NCBI GenBank assembly: GCA_030141605.1
Contig: JAQGDQ010000458.1
Location: forward strand, 93,860 to 157,859
Direction of reading: 5' to 3'
Length of the DNA: 64,000 bases
Source of the DNA: Tubiluchus corallicola
Taxonomy: Eukaryota > Priapulida > Priapulimorpha > Priapulimorphida > Tubiluchidae
In this document: positions 1-12,470 of the stretch, piece by piece
How the letters are laid out: the number at the start of each line of letters is the position of its first letter
How positions within the stretch are numbered: position 1 is the first letter of the stretch
Position numbers and translations under genes: made by a program
Notes under the pieces: model-generated
Database searches by the model: none
Told to the model about the DNA's origin: nothing
The model's input: the letters and a program-made list of their open reading frames with translations, nothing else

Positions 1-654
1 TACTTCATTTTTTTTACTTCTGCAAAATATCTGTGAAAAAATTACCAAGCAATTACCTGTTTATCATTACATATACTATCAGAGTTTGCAAATTCATATA
101 TGTCATAATTACCTTTTCTGGGCAAAATATTTCAGTGGCATATTAATACCAGTAGTGCCTAATTAAGCCTAATAATCTTTTATGTATACGGTAACTGCTT
201 GACAAGCACCTAGCAGAACTATAAAACGTGGATATCAGTAAATAGTTTGAGGATTTTTCTCTTACAAACATTGCATCAGCATGTATGTATATATGCATCA
301 AGATGTAGGTATGATCTGTTTAGCCATGGGATGGCGCCACATGTTTTGTTAACTACGAGTCACGACATCTTACAATCAGCGGTTTCGACAGAAAAATATT
401 CTCATTTTTACTCGTTTCTATTTTGCAATCAACTATTTAATGTACTGTTATAAGTTTTCATGGCTGTTCGATTTCGTGTATTGTTGCTATTTTTTTAAAT
501 TTCGTTTGTTTTATTCCTATATTATAGCAAATGCCCAAAATTTTTTTCATTTTTTTGTCCATTCGTGTGTTGAATAGCAGTGTTCTATGCATCGTGTAAC
601 AGACACAGCTGGCCATAATACTAGTTAGCACACTTTTTTACCTCAAATCCAAGT

Positions 655-780
655 ACAGCTGCATTCAACGACAGCACAACTACAGCTGCATTGTACGACA
701 GCACAACGACAGCTGCATTTTACCACAGCACAACGACAGCTGCATTCTACCACAGCACAACTACAGCTGCATTCTACAAA
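655..780. repeat. 27-bp minisatellite, about 4.5 copies
   Basis: Units built around ACAGCTGCATTCTACCACAG are repeated with small changes (CAACGACAG, CTACCACAG). The array lies in the putative second intron of the ZNF207 homologue. The rest of 1-864 shows no coding signal I can support. Confidence 0.8.
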
Positions 781-864
781 TCAAAGTGAGCACTAAAAGT
801 TTCAAACACACAGAAATTAGCCCTCAGTTTATCCTGTTGTTAAACACAAGCCTGGTGCACCCAC

Positions 865-1986
865 CTGCATGCAGTGAATTGCCAAACCTGGACCAGTATA
901 GAGCTTTTTATGGCAAATGTGGCATTTGAAATGCTTGGCTTTCTGATGCTGGATGAGGATTTTCTCATCTTCAAACTCTCGATTGCAGTACCTGAAAATG
1001 TTGCTAAGGAAACAGCAAACAAACTGAAGAATGAATAGTCGACAATATGGCAGCGAAGTGCCATAATTTCAACACGAATCTTTAAATCTGTTTTTCTAAA
1101 CATTCGCGCCAATGGCGATTACAGCTAATCTAGTTACACACGTGCAGGTTAAAAAAATAAAGAAATACTGGCACTAATTTGACTTTTCTGCTCTTTGTCT
1201 TACACTTGCATGTATGCTGCTATGTAATGCTTGTGAGCTTACTTACAGGAAACATTAGAACTGCACAGATTCAGCCAAAATAAATTATTTTATTGAAAAT
1301 GTTCAGTAAAGAAGCCTCACAGCAACAAACTCATCAGTTTAAGGTGGTAATGTTGCAGCTGACTTACAACAGGGAAGCCCAGATTGGGCGGAGGCTAACA
1401 GTAAACAGTAAAGCCTACGTCACAAGTAGGATGTAACCAATGTGACAGAGGAGAGTGTTGGCACAATTGAAGCCATAGTGCTCTTACACAATTGTAATAT
1501 TACATTACCATAGATCAACTGGGTGAAGCCTATATGTAGGCTTTTTGCCAGGAGTTTTCTCTCTCATTAAGCCTCAGTTAAACGTTTTGTCTCACGTTTT
1601 CTCTCCAACATTATATATATATTTTTATTTTCTTTCAAAAGTTGTCTAAGTAATAGCTTTCAGAAGACAAAAGAAAAAGCAAACTAAATAGGTTAATGTG
1701 CTGAATGACATAAATCATCCCTTAAACCTAGGCTATAGTGAATCGTGAGTATAATGTGACAACTATGTACTGACTGTACTCAGGTTTACATTCTGATTAA
1801 GCCAAACAAAAATACCAGCGCAACAGAGGTAAAGCTATGTAATTGACTAATTAACATTTACTTACTATTGATTTACAAGTTTACAACACTAATATGATAA
1901 CTCTGTATATAGCCACAAAACTGTAATGTAAACATTAAAGGATACCAGCACCATGGCTTTATGGTCTTTTTCTTCTTGCGACCCAT
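865..1986 (-). CDS. ZNF207: ZNF207/BuGZ homologue, first two coding exons (gene continues off left edge)
   Basis: ZNF207 (BuGZ) binds microtubules and BUB3 and promotes spindle assembly and kinetochore function. Two exons are visible. Exon 1 is 1986-1946, starting at ATG 1986 and reading [13 protein letters not shown]; exon 2 is 991-865. They join in frame across a split Trp codon (TG|G) with GT and AG ends. The 56 residues carry the paired zinc-finger region typical of the family: C13 and C16 with H29 and H34, then C37 and C40, with the hallmark run [20 protein letters not shown] around residues 34-53. Exon 2 ends in phase 0 at CMQ before a GTGGGT donor. The next exon, expected to begin VHKE, is not found between 1 and 864 and must lie outside the window. 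The Pro-rich region and GLEBS motif are therefore not seen. Identification is based on remembered family sequence and is strong for this N-terminal signature. Confidence 0.9.
1470..1640 (+). repeat. Dispersed repeat with a small hairpin, inside ZNF207 intron 1
   Basis: The segment holding GAAGCCTATATGTAGGCTTT and the TCTCACGTTTTCTCTCCAAC-like tail recurs in inverted orientation at about 57580-57700 in TELO2 intron 1. The AAGCCTA/TAGGCTT palindrome followed by a short tail resembles the 3' hairpins of LINE or SINE families. The class is not certain. The rest of the 992-1945 intron shows nothing recognisable. Confidence 0.5.
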
Positions 1987-2529
1987 TATACTTTAATATA
2001 CAATTAAACCTGTAATCTATCTAAAGCAAAATAATCGATACAAATGTGTATATCATCAAGAAATTATCACATTTATAAATATTCCTTAAAAACTCAATAA
2101 TCAACCGTCTCCGAACTTTGACACAAATTTTACGGTAACTAATTTTCTAAAGTCCATAAAAAGCTGTCTAATAGGTAAAGTTGAAAAAGCGAGCAGTTTA
2201 ATTTCAGCTATTTTTGACGACTTACCTGGATACACTCGATCCTTTAAAACACCAGTGGTAAACAAGCAGACATCAATAGAAAATGTCTGTTTTCGAGATC
2301 AACGACAAGATTAACTTGTTTTCCAAATCAGCTAATTATAGAGATATTGCGCTTTCGTCTCTCTATTGAAAAAATTTATACTGCCTGATTTTAGTAACGT
2401 ACATGAATACACTTTGTGACTTCTGACAACCAATTTGGATTCATAAAACACATATCTACTACAATGTGTTCTTCAGTTGTAGAAGAAATTGAACTGTATC
2501 ATATAAAACGCATAATAGCACACTGTTTA

Positions 2530-3300
2530 TAGTGCATTCCTGGATGCCTCTTCGACTTTTGACAGTCCACTTTATCGAATTGCTTGGATTGTTGCTAAAT
2601 AGGAATCTTCCATCCATCATTATACGTTTATTGTTAAACATGTATATTGAACAAAAAACGAATGTCGTATTATCAAATGTCAAAAGCTTTTACGGTGTCA
2701 AATGGGGTGCAGCAAGGCCCTGTCTTTATGGGATATATTTAGATGGTTTGCTGGTAAAACTTCAAGTGTCTGGCTGCGGTTGCCACATTGGCAATGCATA
2801 CACTGGTTCAGTCAGCTATTCCGATTAATAAACAATTTTAGCGCCTAGCACAAAAGTTGCTCTTGATCTGTGAAGTGCCAGTGAGTATCACATAAACTTT
2901 TTAATAACCAGGGAAATAAAATTAAAAGTAAATGTACTAGATTTACTCCAAAAAAGTAAAAAAAAATCCCATATCCATGTACAATGCTACGTAGCCCTCC
3001 TTTCACCTTGTACATCCATCTTCGACATATTTTGTCCTCTGACCTCACTGATGGTACTGACATTTCACGTAAAAGCAAGTATTGTGTAAATACCATCATT
3101 TGTAACTTTGGTTTTGTAAAGAGCCAAATCAAAACGAAAATTTTTATGATATTTTGTCACAGTTTCAATGGAAGCCAGGCATGGTGGCTAGATAATTGTA
3201 ATTTAAAATTTATCGATATTTTCTGGAATATTGCCATGCACAAGTTATGGTGCCTCCCATATTAAGCGCACACTTGCATATTACCTTATATTGTCAATAT
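2530..3300 (+). pseudogene. Decayed non-LTR retrotransposon, reverse transcriptase C-terminal part
   Basis: Two open stretches in adjoining frames match the same region of LINE reverse transcriptase. The first (2532-2828) holds FYGVKWGAARPCLYGIYLDG, which corresponds to the family's conserved GVKQGxxLSPxLFxxYLDGL block, followed by SGCGCHIGNAYTGSVSYSD where active copies read ...YADD. Here the catalytic YADD is lost (YSD, then a stop). The second (2984-3265) holds HILSSDLTDGTDISRK and SFNGSQAWWL...KLWCLPY, typical of the thumb and post-RT region. Between them, LAPSTKVALDLCE survives in another frame. Frameshifts, stops and a missing 5' half show a dead 5'-truncated copy. Confidence 0.7.
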
Positions 3301-5190
3301 TGTATATCCAAGTCAACAGTTTGTCAAGCGTTTTTTAAATACCGCGTTAATTGTAAACAAAGTAGTAACCCTATTGTTAAGGTTGTACCACCAAGGTCTG
3401 TTTACTGTTAAATCAGCAATGGGTTTTAATTTACGATCCATATGTTGCACGAATATACGTTGAACTGTAGTAGTTATCAGTTAGAAAACAGAAATAATAT
3501 TTTGACAAGGAGATTAGCGAGGAAAAAGACTTTGATAGGAAACTAACAGGTAATTGTTAATATGGCTAGAGACTGCATGAAATACTTAGAATCTAATTAT
3601 TTTAATTATTTAAACACAGCACAGCTGCAGATAATTCTAGATTGCATTGTTGTTACATTTTAATTTTCAAGAAATTGTACTGCTTATAAATTTTGTCAGA
3701 ATTACTAGGTCAACTAATCCTTTTTACTAACGTTATGTGTTTTAATTATTATTAAGTGTGTAAATAATCTTGAGTGACAACACTTTTTCATGAAATGCTT
3801 ATGTAAAGTGTATTCAAAATGAAATGATGTTAATAATAGAAGCAAGGGATCGCTTAAATTGCAGTGCAATATTATAAAAAAATTAATTGGCTGATCAGGC
3901 ATTTCATGCGACGCACAGAGACTGCTTTCCCGTACAAATGTTGATAAACTGATAAGTTACAGAAAAATAAAGATCCTATTATGTATTTATGTATAATGTA
4001 TTATGTAGCAAAAGTATGTATTTAGAAGCTGCCCCACACCTTGTCAGCGAGCATTCTTATTTTTGACATGCACTTCAGTAATACATTTCTATGTGCAAAC
4101 CCATCTCCTTTGTCACTGTCATTACTGTTTTGAACCTGTTACTGAGTTTTATCAACTTTTTTGTCTCAGTTGTTTTAGTGTCTGTATGTACTTCAGTTCT
4201 GCCTGACAAATCTAAAGTTTTCTTTAAATCTTCTAACATCTTAATAACTGTTTCATGGTGTAGTCGTGCTTTTCATAAACAAGGTATATCAAGCCATTTT
4301 TATATTTTTATTTAAAGATTTGCCTGAAGTTTTGCTATAATGATTTAATTTCCATTCAGTAAACTCATGCGATATTTTTTATTACAACTGAGTTACTGCT
4401 ATATTCCATTAGGTTCTTTTATTTGTCAACAGCATTTTTCAGAAACGTCAACTTTGTCATTCTCGTACATTTTAACGGGCAACATCCTCTAGATGACTAT
4501 TAATAGCTGCTCTTACAAAATTCTTTTCATTTAGACTGCTTTACTGTTTCAAAATAAATGCAGTTATAAATGCAATATACCGTTGTATATTGGTTCATAC
4601 TAGCATGCAATTTGTTCAACATTTTTAGTCCAATTTCCTGTCCTGTATGAACAAAAAGGCTTTTTACAGTATTGCAGAACAAAGTTTTCAGTTAAATTAG
4701 TGTAAATAGTGTTTATTAAATAATTAGTGGATGTAATGCCTGTCATCTTCGGTGTGGCTCAAGATGGCGATCTGAGTTTTCGTGGAATAGCAAACAATGG
4801 CATTAGTTTCAGCCCTGATAGGTGTAACACATCTTGAGTCTGATATTATGGAAATGAAAGCCTGTTGCTGAAATGGTGGAAGGACTTTTGGTGAGGCATA
4901 ACTGGCTTCTCAGGGGCAGCCACAGACTGAGCAAAAATATTGAAGGCACAGGAAATTTGGGTCAAGTGACTCTGTCAACATTATCTTTGTGATACTACCT
5001 CATTATGCACTTCAAAAGAGAAAGCCATTATTATTATTATATTTTATGTTTATCGTGTTATGTAACTCTTGTGTATAGATCAAATGTATATTTTGGGTTT
5101 ATCTTGAATAAATTCTTGTAATCTTCACCCTTTGTAATTCGCTCTTACATGACATACGTGTACGTACTCTCATGATGTAACATTCAAGTA
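3301..5190. other. Spacer without recognisable genes
   Basis: AT-rich sequence between the dead LINE and the tetranucleotide array. The open frames at 3714-3902 (minus) and 4091-4315 (plus) are short, of low complexity and unlike any family I know. I see no RNA gene here. Confidence 0.5.
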
Positions 5191-5223
5191 TTTGCCTATT
5201 TATCTGTCTAGCTATCTACCCAC

Positions 5224-5464
<241 letters not shown>

Positions 5465-5570
5465 TATCTATTTTTCTATCTGTCTCTCTACCTACTTACC
5501 TACTTACCTATCTACCTGCCTACCTATCTATTTTTCTATCTGTCTGTCTATCTATCTACATCTATCTATT

Positions 5571-6924
5571 TTTCCCATTGATTATTGCCTAGCTTGTCCC
5601 AAACTTCAGTATTATGTGTCAAGTGGCACTATCACCTTATTGAAACAAGAGAACTCTTATTTTCATACACTCTTCACCAACCTTATTTGCACTATTGCAA
5701 GAAATTAATTCTCATACCACTTTCTGCTCTTCTTAACACTTAACCAATGATCATATTAGACTTCCCTGTTACGTAACTGCATATCCCAGATATTTAGACT
5801 GGTTTATTGTTTCTTTTTTTAAATAACAGTTACCATCAATTGTTTCCAACACAATAAAGCCGCTATATTTTTATTTATTATCATAAATCTAGCAAAAGCA
5901 TGTTATATAGTGTCAGTGCCTCGTCAGTAATACTGCAGCTAAAATTAGTTTGCACATTCGTTTCTATGATTTCATTACAGAATATAACTACTGTTAACTG
6001 AAAATAACATTTTGTCTGTTAGCCGGTTAAGACCTCACTGATGTGGTCGTGAGCAAGCAGGAAAATCAGACTATCTGCTTTTTCAATTTCTATTCATATC
6101 AGCGCAGTACAGTTGCTCTTGCAGCAGACAAGCGTGAAGGATTGTGACTTTCGCAACTTGGATTGGGATTCTTTTTTACTTTTTTGTTTTTATGTGTTAG
6201 GTGAGTTAACGCGAAAAGTTTCTCCTTTTCCACTGCTTTAATAAATTAAGATGTCTTGCTGAAAGGACTGGTTACAAACATTTTTGGGAGACGCCAATAA
6301 GCGCCAGTACCGTACTTTCTTCTTTACAACATTGACCTTATGAGACCCATCTCAAGTTGGTTTGATATTTGATATTTAGGATTGAACTAAGCTGGCTTGA
6401 TATTCAGCCAAAAGTCCGAGTGATATTCAAACTATTAAAGATTTGTAATAGCTTCAAACACAATAGCTTCCTCTTACTAGAACGTTTCTAGCACCCAACG
6501 ATGATATTTATTTTTCTTTAGTGCTCTTGGCTAGTACTTAGGGTGGCTACCCCCCAGTTAGAAACTCGCGTTCCCACATTTTCCCATAGTTTGCATTCGA
6601 CACAAGCACGTCTGCTTTAAACTTAAGTGTTGTATTAATCAAAAAAAGTTACTAACGAAGATGTTGTAATAATCATTGCGTTTTACACTTTCAATTTAAA
6701 AAAATATGTCTTTATGTGACTGTGTCAGGTAAGTATATGAATGCACAAAAGAAAATTGTAAAATTCCCGGCTGGGTGTGCGATAAAAAAGTATTACCCGG
6801 GCAATTAGACCAAATCAGAAATATTTTTATGGTCGGCTTCTCGCATAAATAATCTGTGTGAGGTACAGATAAAACCTGTAATGGATAAAGCAGTTTAGCA
6901 ACATGTCTAGTATTTTATTTACAG
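5571..6924. other. Upstream region of the SLC25A19-type gene
   Basis: No coding or repeat family recognised. Just before the start codon, TTTATTTACAG at about 6914-6924 is a good 3' splice site, so the first coding exon may begin near 6925 with a spliced 5' UTR. This is inference from consensus only. Confidence 0.4.
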
Positions 6925-6964
6925 TACATATGGTATGGCTGGTTAATTGTTGCGTGTAAGCGTG

Positions 6965-9900
6965 ATGGTGGGTTTCGACCCACACGACAATATCCCCCTC
7001 TCACAGTTTGAGCACGCAATTGCCGGAGCATCAAGTGGAGTGATAACACGAGTCGTCACACAGCCGTTGGACGTTCTGAAGATAAGACTGCAGGTGATTA
7101 TTTTTTGCCAATTAGAAAACTTTGAGAATTTTGCATTGATTAATTTGGACGAATTAGAATATATAATATATCTATTAGTTAATGATAACAAAGCAAAATC
7201 TACGACATCGTTGCAAGGTTCGTCTAGGGCTGCCCCTAACTAGAATAGAACTACATGTAACTTAAATTCTGAACTCCAGGAGCAACCAGGCTCGTTAGTG
7301 TCAGTTGATACACATAATGACGATGATGACACAAGAAAACGAAATTCGTTTAGTGAGCTACAACTGTAATTCATTAAAACATCCTGAATCTAGACTTGTT
7401 GGTTGGTTGGCATCCTTCTGTCTCAAAAGACAATGGAGTGTGCGCCAAGAGAGTCAGTTATTGATCACATTGATGGAGCTGCAGCGTCGACTGTGGCTGA
7501 GCAGTCCGATCCTTGAACCACTGGAATGGCCTCTCCAGGGCGCATTCCTGGGTAAGGTGTATGGAAATCCTGAGTTGCCCAGACAACAGGACAACAGTTG
7601 GTTGCTTGTGCAGGTCCTCCGCCTAGTGTCAAGGTACAGTGTGGGCATCCCGCAAGCCTACAGCACCTGGTATTCTTAGACGGTCACCCATCCAAGTATT
7701 AACCAGGCTCTATGTTGCTTAACTTCGGTGATCAGACGAGAACCGGTGTTTTCAACATGATATGGCCGTAGTGAATCTAGACTATATATCACTTATAAGA
7801 TTGTAATTACTTTACAAATTAGACTAACTGAACGATCAATGATTATTATCCTGCAGTCAATTTGTGGAACTCAGCCACTTTGAGTATAAAATCAAAAGAT
7901 GAATTTACAACATTTTAAAAAAGAACTAAAAGCCAAATTCCATAATCACAAAAGACCAGTGTAAAAAAGCAATAGTTGTATGACGGTTTCAATAGTATTT
8001 TGTTACAAGTCTGTTGAACCATTATGATTACATGCATATCTAACATAACATCTTTGCATTTTTCCACAGTTTGCACAGTCACAGAGTGCGCAAGTCATAG
8101 AGTCATAGTTTTTCTAAGTTTTTTCAGTCACAAGAGAGTTTCCGCTACAGTCAAACAGCGAAAAATTCTATCTCTGAAATGACATCGCTGCATTCACAGC
8201 CGACGTCACATCTACAATGTTTCGCTATGGACGAATTTTTGAAGGAATTTTTTACACATCACGAGGTGACACAAAACACATAATTACAAATTAAAGTTTG
8301 TGCTGAGTGGTGCTGTAGCTGCTTGCCAAAGCAGTTGGCGCTGAATGTAAGAAGTTTACAATCGGCTTGATACCAGTCTACGATTACAGCAACGGTACGA
8401 TGATGTCAGTTCAGCTCGCCGAATCATGAAAAAGCATTTTCGATTGTAGCGGAAAGTCTCTGTAGTTTTCTTAATGATCTACTGTTGCTTACCAAATGGT
8501 TCTCGTCATTTCAAACAAACAAACAAACAGAAAAGAATTTCACATCATATCAATCTCCTAAGAAGCATAACGTTTACTTGACACCATCTAATGTTTCTAA
8601 AACTAATCGAATCTTTTGGAATGGGACTTCGCTTCCTGCCCACAGTCTCAGACAGGCGGTGGTTGAGGATGTCTACTCAAAAGAGAATATGCTTCTGTAA
8701 TGAAATGAATAAGCGTTCCTGCAATTGATGATGATCGTGAAAAAGTCAAAGGACAACATTGTGTACACTTGACAATGCCTTTTAGCCCATGCTGTTGTAA
8801 TAGTAACAGTTTTAACAGCAAGCTTGAACCTTACCTAGTTCATTTTTTTCTTGTTCCCAAGTAAGATCCTGCTAGTAAATCAATCTATGCGTAGACTAAT
8901 GCATAATTAAATAAAGTTCACGTAAAACAACTGAAGTTACTGAACTGATGGGGCATACTTTGCTTTGCTTTACCCACATGTCACGTGACGGTTGTAGTTA
9001 AGACGCAGATGCGCACAGCAAAACTGTGAAAAGGCTTATTCGCTTGTTTAATCTGAATTTCACGTGTCAAGTGAGTGCCCTCTATCAGCAGCTTCTCGGT
9101 TAGAGTATGCGTCCATCAACTTTGATTAGTTTGCAGTCAAATTTTAACCGCATTAATGCTAACTAGCAAAGGCCCCGCATGCGGAAAAATTCACGTATAA
9201 TCAAAAATACGCAAACATCCTACCTAGTCCTCATTTATAACGCAAAGCCTGTAGCAGCTTTTACTGAATTAAAGTTATAAGGTTATAGACATCGTATAAT
9301 GGATGACGTCACAACAATGGCTTTGCGTCAGCAGTTTTCCAAGCGAAAATTGTGCGAAATAGAACCGCCAATTAACTCATCACAGCTCCTCAGGAAGGAA
9401 GCGTCCTGAAGTATAGCCCACATCATCGTGTAGCCCTGTCCTCTTTCTAAAGAGCTGTATATCTCCTTCCGAGAGTCCCACCAGGCGCCGCTAGAACGTT
9501 TTTTGCGCATGCTGTTTGGTCAAAATTTCGATAAAATCGGGAGTTGGGTCCGGGAAAACGTCCGTTACGGGACGCCGTGGCCCTCTCGCGAATTCTAAAT
9601 ATGCTTACCACACCCACCGCTATATGCTATCCATTGGTTACTATGATCAGTGTGACTTGTTGCCTGGAAACTAACACAAAAGATTGATTTGATATCAATT
9701 AATTACTATGATCAGTGACTTGTTGCCTGGAAACTAGCACAAAAGATTGATTTGTGTTTGATGGCCAGAACACAAAGACAATCGACAAAGGTTCTTTCAT
9801 TTGCCAAAGGCCTTTTCAGCGTTCACCCAGTATCGCTGCTCATGCTGCTTGAGTAATTCAATTTCAATCTCAACAAAAGAGTTGGACATACCAAACTAAG

Positions 9901-12434
9901 AATATTTGCAACCATGATCAGGTACTTGGTATGTTTAATAGCCGCAATCGGTTCAGCGACATGTTTTCGATATCAGAAGCAAGAAGCGAACAAGGTTATC
10001 AGAGAATGTATGTTTGAAACGGCTAATCTCGTCAGTGAAGTGAAATGTGCTCACTTGTGTTCAATGAGAGGTTCAACTTGTGTTGGTTTCAATGTTGGAC
10101 CAGCAGCTGAGGACGTTACCTGTGAGCTCAGTGCTTGTGGTGTGGACGACAAAACTCCAACAACGGTCAACAATTTTGACTACTACGAGAGAGGTAAATA
10201 AACAGTTAATTAATCTTTTATGACGTAATTTTACCTCACTAAATAGTTCTTATACCCTCTTCGAAAAACGGAATATCACACAGATTTCCACTAGCAAATC
10301 CAGATTGTCTCTGATTTACTTTGGAATCAAATCACTCACAAACACAAAACTCCAACAACGGTCAACAATTTTGACTACTACGAGAAAACTAAGGTTGTAA
10401 ACAAACGTTTCACAACAAGACAAACAACATAATTTTATTTATTTAATAAACACACAACTAATTTGTTAACTGATTATTACAGTAATGCTAGTAAGTAAGT
10501 GATAAGAGTATACGAGTCGAGAAGCTGAAAAGGTTTCACAGTCAGTTTTCTATTAACGCTCCTAATAGCTTCTGCGCTGACACAGAATCTTGGAAAAGTG
10601 CAAAACTGGATTTTGTGAAAGTTCACCAAAAATTCTTGAGAAAAATTATCGTTTTTGAGTTCCTCAATCAACCAATCAATTTATTTCACTCCAGCAATAC
10701 ATATACAATACATCAACATACAATATTATTGAAACAAAAAGAAACAGTATAGGTAAAAAAATGTTGATGAAGTCAAATTAACCATATAGAGGAGTTGCTG
10801 TATGACAGGCTTGGCTTGTTAGGGTGGCACAAATGAGTGAATGAAAGAATGGTTAGGGTTAGTAGACATGATGAAATGGAAAAAAATAGTTAGGTTAGGG
10901 ATAGGAAGAAGGAAAAGAGGAGAAGAAACGACCGCAGTGTATGTTTAAACGACCGCTTAAAAATCACGAGTAATTTATAAACTAAAAACTTCTACAAAAC
11001 GCACAAAAATGCATATGAAAACATCACTGAGGCAAAGTAAGGAACGTTTAGTTCTCAGTTACAAAATGTGACGTTTTACCTGTATGTTCTCCTAGGACAA
11101 TTATGTAGCATAATAGGTAATTTTTGTTACGTAAGCTGAGCGTTGTTAGTTGAGCTGTTCCTCTCTCACGAACGTGATGCCTCGTTTTCTGTTTCTTCTT
11201 GTGTCTTCGGTCGTTGGGCATTTGTCATTAAACCTGACAAGCATTTGGGACATAAAGGAGCTTCTTATATTATGGCAGAGTAATCGCCACACATCAATTT
11301 TTCTCTTCAGAGAGAATATGAATGATTGTTATAGTATTTAGCTGAGCACAATACAGTCTGAGTGCTAATAAAAGGTTATAATCTGTCAATAATAATGGCA
11401 GCGACATTAATGATAATGATGATGATGATGCTGATGATGATAATGATAACGACAATAACCATGACAATGACAATAAAGGTAGTGACAATAGCAAGGGTAA
11501 CAACAGTCACACTGAACATGACACTGGCGTGATGATGACATAGATGATGATGAAAATGAAATAAAAATGATGCGACGACGACGATGATGATGACGACGAC
11601 AATGACGATGATGATGACGACGACGATGATGAAGGTGGTTATGACGATGACGATGATGATGATGACGACGATCACGATGACGACGAGGATGACAATGATA
11701 ATGATGATGACGATGATGAAGGTGGTTATGACGATGACGGCGACGACGTTCACGATGACGACGATGATGACAATGATGATGATGATGATGATGATGGTGA
11801 TGATCATGAAAACACGGCATAGTCATTTTCTCTTCTCTTTGCAGTTAACGGTGGAAAATGTCCAGAGGAGTTTGAAGAGTTTAGAGGTGGCTGCTACTTC
11901 TTTAGTTCCCATGCTTCCGCATGGAGCGCTGCACGTCAGACATGCAGTGATAAAGATTCTGATCTGGTCAGTATAGAATCGCAGGCAGAATTTGCTTTCA
12001 TCAGCGAAAGAGTTGTACAATTTAACCGCCATTTTTGGACGAGTGGAAGCGATGCTGCTCAAGAGGGGACATGGATCTGGGAGGCTACTGGACGACCCAT
12101 TGACGAGTTTAATCAACCTACCTGGAATCCTTCTCAGCCAGACAATGCAGGCGGATTAGAGAATGTTCTGGAAATTCGTCCCTATTTAAACAGTGCTGGT
12201 TACAATGATAATCTTGCTAATGCAGTTCTTCACTTCATTTGTGAAAAAACTGTCTAGTTACAATGTCATTTAAGTTTTGACTTATATAGTTTGCCTTTTT
12301 TCAATAAATTTCAAGCTTTTTATTAAACTTCAAACTTTAAGAATTAATTTAACTGCTTTAACGTTCAAGGTGTTCAAGTTGAGTGAGCTCGAGGTACAAT
12401 CTGTCTGATTGTCCAGGTACTCTAAAGCCCTGAA

Positions 12435-12470
<36 letters not shown>

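Noticed and set aside
9328-9510. 60-residue minus-strand frame in a relatively GC-rich stretch upstream of the lectin gene
   Set aside because: Not recognisable as any family and no donor or partner exon was found; a promoter-associated GC rise or a transposon scrap is as likely.
11376-11976. Overlapping long frames of poly-His, poly-Ile/Val and poly-Met on both strands
   Set aside because: All derive from the GAT/GAC trinucleotide tract in the lectin intron.
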